Notes under the pieces: generated by a model
What the model saw: only the letters and a program-made list of their open reading frames with translations
Database searches by the model: none
Told to the model about the DNA's origin: nothing
Position numbers and translations under genes: made by a program
Assembly: GCF_015355625.1 (NCBI RefSeq)
Contig: NZ_JACLAF010000013.1
Coordinates: 62,001-126,000 of the forward strand
Direction of reading: 5' to 3'
Source: Tamlana sp. I1
GTDB lineage: Bacteria; Bacteroidota; Bacteroidia; Flavobacteriales; Flavobacteriaceae
DNA length: 64,000 bases
Shown: in pieces, positions 61,014-64,000 of the stretch
Layout: each line of letters begins with the position of its first letter
How positions within the stretch are numbered: position 1 is the stretch's first letter

Positions 61014-61460
61014 TTATTTCACTTCGAAAACCAAATCGACTTCTGTTGGCGGTAAACATTGTGTATCATTACAAACCATAAATTCGACAACAGCTTTTAC
61101 ATTAAAAGTGGTTTTGTTTTTCAGTTTTATACGTTGTTTAAATGTGGCTTTGTTATCAAAATACTTAATCTTCATATCGAAAACTGGATCATGAACCGTA
61201 TGCCCCTCATCCTCTTTTGTATTTCCTTTTTTTAAGTAATTTGAATTGCCTTCAAAAGTAAAACTTGTAGGAATAGGTCCGTTTTCTGGAACCGACTGCG
61301 AATATAAATGCCAGCCCCCTTGAATGTTTGCCGTTGCAATTAATTCATATTCGGAATCAGACACTTTTTCAACCGAAGTTTTCCAATTTACAGGGTTATG
61401 AATTTGTGTAAAACCAAAAGTACTGATAACTAATGCTGCTATTAAAACTAGTTTTTTCAT
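61014..61460 (-). CDS. Stand-alone DsbD alpha-domain protein
   Basis: A 148-residue exported protein, closely similar to the first 150 residues of the adjacent DsbD: both share IHNPVNWKTSVEKVSDSEY-type openings, GGWHLYSQ.VPENGP, DPVFDM.I.YF and the cysteine pair in FMVCNDTQCLPP. It has a signal peptide but no membrane or thioredoxin domain. It probably arose by duplication of the alpha domain, and may be an extra periplasmic electron acceptor or a carrier for a client protein. It is 67 bp upstream of dsbD on the same strand. Confidence 0.85.
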   Translation of the reverse strand: MKKLVLIAALVISTFGFTQIHNPVNWKTSVEKVSDSEYELIATANIQGGWHLYSQSVPENGPIPTSFTFEGNSNYLKKGNTKEDEGHTVHDPVFDMKIKYFDNKATFKQRIKLKNKTTFNVKAVVEFMVCNDTQCLPPTEVDLVFEVK

Positions 61461-61480
61461 AATGTAATTGCCTTGTGTTT

Positions 61481-64000
61481 TTAATTTTTAGGTTTGATAA
61501 CAACTTCGTAAGTTTCGGCGTTTTTAAGCACTTTTTTAACAAAGTGTTTAATATCCTTAACCGTGATATTACTAATGATATCCTCGAAATTTTCAGGACT
61601 ATTCATATTATAACCTTCTCTATAATAATTAGTAAGCAACCTCATATCATAATTATTATAATCTTTTTGTTGCTGTCTTTCTTTTAAATAATTTGTTGTG
61701 GTTTTATCTAAATCAACTTGATTGATATCTCCATCTGCAATTTTCTTTAATTCGTTATGCACTATAGTTACCAATTGTTCTACTTTGTCTGGATTACAGT
61801 CGAAACTTACACTAATTACAGCTTCTTGCACAGGTCTTTTTGAAATATTTGCATGAGTACGAGCGCCGTAAGTGCCACCTTCTTGCTCTCTTAAAGTTTC
61901 TGTAAATCGCAGTTGTAACATATCGCCAACAGTTTTAGCAATATACTCATTTTTTAAACTGTATTCTACCTCGTTTTTATAAGCAATTCTTACCGAACTT
62001 TTAGGATCTTCCATTTTTAAATACACATCCTTGTCTATAGATTTGCTCACCCAATCTACAGAATTGTCTTTCCAGATTTCAATATTTTTATTGGTAGGAA
62101 TGCTAGCAATATACTTTTCTAACATAGGTTTAAGCACGTCTTTTTGAATATCACCAACAATAAAAAACTCAAAGTCTGCCGCATTATCAAAGCGCTCTGT
62201 ATAGATTTCTTTCATTTTATCGAAAGTCACTTTTTTAACGTAATCTGAAGTAAACAAAGGACGTTTTGGGTTGTTTTCCCCGTAAACTGAAACAGTAACA
62301 CTGTCTCGAATTTTTTCATTGATATCTTTACTTCTACGAATAAGGTAGTTATCGATATTACCCATTAGCACGGTATAGGCATCTGCATCGAAACGCGGTT
62401 TTACAAAACGTAAATACACCATTTGCAACATGGTTTCTACATCCTTGCTTACTGCAGACCCACTAATAAATTCTGTTAATTCATCAACACCAATACGTGT
62501 AGAAGCTGTTTTTCCGGCCAATACTTTTGATAAGTCTGTAGATGAATAATCACCCAGTCCAGAATTCCCTATAAACCCTGAAAACATATCTGCTGAAGGT
62601 AAATAATCATCATTTAACAATGAGGTTCCTCCAAAACTAATCGCATTTAGTTTGACATCATTTTTGTTTTTATTCGCAAATTTATACTGTACTCTAATCC
62701 CATTACTTAACACAAACGAAGTAGATTCTAAGGTTTTGTTTTCTACTTCTTCAACAATTTTGCCAGGGGTAATTTTTAAATCGCCTAACAATGTTTTTCC
62801 TGCAAAAGCATCAGTATACGCTATTAAACTCTCGTCATTTTCAGCGGCGTTTATAATTTTTAATGCGTCTGCTTCGGTTAAGTTTTTATTTCCTGCAACG
62901 CCTGTTACAATTAAACTTCTGTTTTTTTGCGTATATAACTCTTTTAATCTGTTGTGAACATCTTCAGGAGTTAACTCAATAAAAATCTCTTTTATTAATT
63001 CAAAATCTTTAGTAATGTCGCTCATAGCCCCATTCTCTAAATAATTCTGTTTGATTTCCGAAGCAATTCGACTATGAGATTTGTCGTTAATTTTACTAAT
63101 TTGAGTTTCTAAATAATTTGTAAACTCTATTTCTGTACGCTCTATTTCAGCTTCAGTAAAACCAAACTTTACAGCTCTAATTAATTCCTCGAAGGCTTTT
63201 TTAAATGCTGCTTCTTGCTGGTTAGGTTTTGGATAAACCCCTAAACTAAAAGAATTGCTTGTTCTAGATTCGTTACCATAATTAATACGCGCTCCTAAAA
63301 AAGGGGCATCGGGATTTTGAGTAATTTCACGCATTCGGTTAGATAACATAGAAGTTATCATGTTGTTTAGTAAGGATTCTTTTAAATCGGCAACCGTTTC
63401 ATCGGCTAATGAGTTTGGATGACGAATAGCAAAATTAATTTGAGATGTTGTTACTTCCTCATCCATAGCCAAAACATAAAGCATGTCTTTATTATCTGGA
63501 ATATCTATAATTAATCGTTCTTTAGGATTTTTAACCGCTGGGATTTCAGAAAATAAATTTTTAATTTTATTTTCAATGTCTTCAACATTTACATCACCAA
63601 TAACAGCAATAGCTTGCAAGTCTGTTCTGTACCAATCGTGGTAAAAATCACGAAGGGTTTTATAGTCAAAATTTTCAACAATATCCATCAAACCAATTGG
63701 TAAACGATTAGCGTATTGCGTGTTGTTAAATCTGGTTGCTAATGTTTGCTGTAGTATACGCATCCCTCCGCTCTGTCTGGTACGCCATTCCTCTTTAATC
63801 ACACCACGTTCGGCATCAATTTCTTCATTGGTTAACAATAAATCATCAGACCAATCGTGTAGCACTAGTAAGCAGGTGTCTATTAGTTCTGGTGTCGTTG
63901 GAATATTATTCATATTGTACACCGTTTCATCAAAAGCTGTATAGGCATTTATATCTTTTCCAAATACAGCACCGTGCTTTTCAAGGGTATTTAAAACCCC
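61481..64000 (-). CDS. M16 family zinc metallopeptidase (partial, runs off right edge)
   Basis: A large insulinase-type peptidase; 840 codons are in the window and the reading frame continues past position 64000 without a start. The visible part begins just after where the zinc-binding HxxEH should lie: GKDINAYTAFDETVY and then the segment EIDAERGVIKEEWR that supplies the third zinc-ligand Glu. Two M16 halves follow (about 200 residues each), with the second, inactive half around the GTSLLND and RFTETLREQEGGTYGARTH segments. The catalytic HxxEH itself cannot be checked here. The protein is probably periplasmic. Confidence 0.9.
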   Translation of the reverse strand, partial: GVLNTLEKHGAVFGKDINAYTAFDETVYNMNNIPTTPELIDTCLLVLHDWSDDLLLTNEEIDAERGVIKEEWRTRQSGGMRILQQTLATRFNNTQYANRLPIGLMDIVENFDYKTLRDFYHDWYRTDLQAIAVIGDVNVEDIENKIKNLFSEIPAVKNPKERLIIDIPDNKDMLYVLAMDEEVTTSQINFAIRHPNSLADETVADLKESLLNNMITSMLSNRMREITQNPDAPFLGARINYGNESRTSNSFSLGVYPKPNQQEAAFKKAFEELIRAVKFGFTEAEIERTEIEFTNYLETQISKINDKSHSRIASEIKQNYLENGAMSDITKDFELIKEIFIELTPEDVHNRLKELYTQKNRSLIVTGVAGNKNLTEADALKIINAAENDESLIAYTDAFAGKTLLGDLKITPGKIVEEVENKTLESTSFVLSNGIRVQYKFANKNKNDVKLNAISFGGTSLLNDDYLPSADMFSGFIGNSGLGDYSSTDLSKVLAGKTASTRIGVDELTEFISGSAVSKDVETMLQMVYLRFVKPRFDADAYTVLMGNIDNYLIRRSKDINEKIRDSVTVSVYGENNPKRPLFTSDYVKKVTFDKMKEIYTERFDNAADFEFFIVGDIQKDVLKPMLEKYIASIPTNKNIEIWKDNSVDWVSKSIDKDVYLKMEDPKSSVRIAYKNEVEYSLKNEYIAKTVGDMLQLRFTETLREQEGGTYGARTHANISKRPVQEAVISVSFDCNPDKVEQLVTIVHNELKKIADGDINQVDLDKTTTNYLKERQQQKDYNNYDMRLLTNYYREGYNMNSPENFEDIISNITVKDIKHFVKKVLKNAETYEVVIKPKN

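Noticed and set aside
1-64000. CRISPR arrays, insertion sequences, rRNA genes
   Set aside because: No regularly spaced repeats, transposase genes or rRNA sequence were found on either strand.

Overview
The window is AT-rich chromosomal DNA of a bacterium of the family Flavobacteriaceae (Bacteroidota), probably marine or environmental. The evidence is the gene set and its style: a CzcA efflux pump fused to its outer-membrane factor, HYC_CC_PP-type small proteins, RteC and IntDOT-like mobile-element genes, a GYDIA-type GHMP kinase beside a class II HMG-CoA reductase, remains of a type IX secretion tail, and promoters with the Bacteroidota -7 element TAnnTTTG. Shine-Dalgarno sequences are mostly absent, as is usual for the phylum. 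No CRISPR array, rRNA gene or insertion sequence was seen.

Layout. (1) 1-9149, all on the minus strand: a heavy-metal resistance cluster. In transcription order it has a HYC_CC_PP protein, a CzcA-outer-membrane-factor fusion, a His-rich adaptor lipoprotein, a Fur-family regulator, a DUF3703 protein, a P-type metal ATPase and a second HYC_CC_PP protein cut by the window edge. Two near-identical 16-bp elements sit at the same distance upstream of two -7 boxes and probably co-regulate the cluster. (2) 9261-10315: a secreted endonuclease I whose type IX sorting tail has decayed. (3) 10480-17230: a type I restriction-modification operon (hsdM, hsdS, hsdR) with an Abi_2/AbiF-like HEPN protein gene inside it. 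Immediately upstream of the abi gene lies a short structured RNA candidate with its own promoter and terminator. (4) 17453-22311: an integrative-element backbone (DnaC-like ATPase, replication-like protein, excisionase-like HTH protein, RteC, IntDOT-like integrase) beside a tRNA-Arg gene. Regions 3 and 4 together look like a defence-carrying island, but no attachment-site duplication was found.

(5) 22523-38869, minus strand: yqeY and then the division and cell-wall cluster in reverse order, from mraZ (rightmost and first transcribed) through rsmH, ftsL, ftsI, murE, mraY, murD, ftsW, murG, murC, ftsQ and ftsA to ftsZ, with a terminator after ftsZ. Three 10-bp-spaced TGTGG repeats upstream of mraZ look like MraZ operator boxes. 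(6) 39194-48922: housekeeping genes (alpha/beta hydrolase, engB, an OppC-like permease, a Prc protease, surE, lpxB, a C40 peptidase, comEC). (7) 49017-64000: a thioredoxin, two tandem POT peptide transporters and a DPP-IV peptidase (peptide use); HMG-CoA reductase with a GHMP kinase (mevalonate route); TlpA, DsbD and a free DsbD-alpha domain (periplasmic thiol redox); and an M16 peptidase cut by the right edge.

The most interesting points are the abi gene with its upstream structured RNA inside the restriction operon, the repeated metal-cluster operator, the MraZ boxes and the decayed secretion tail of the endonuclease.
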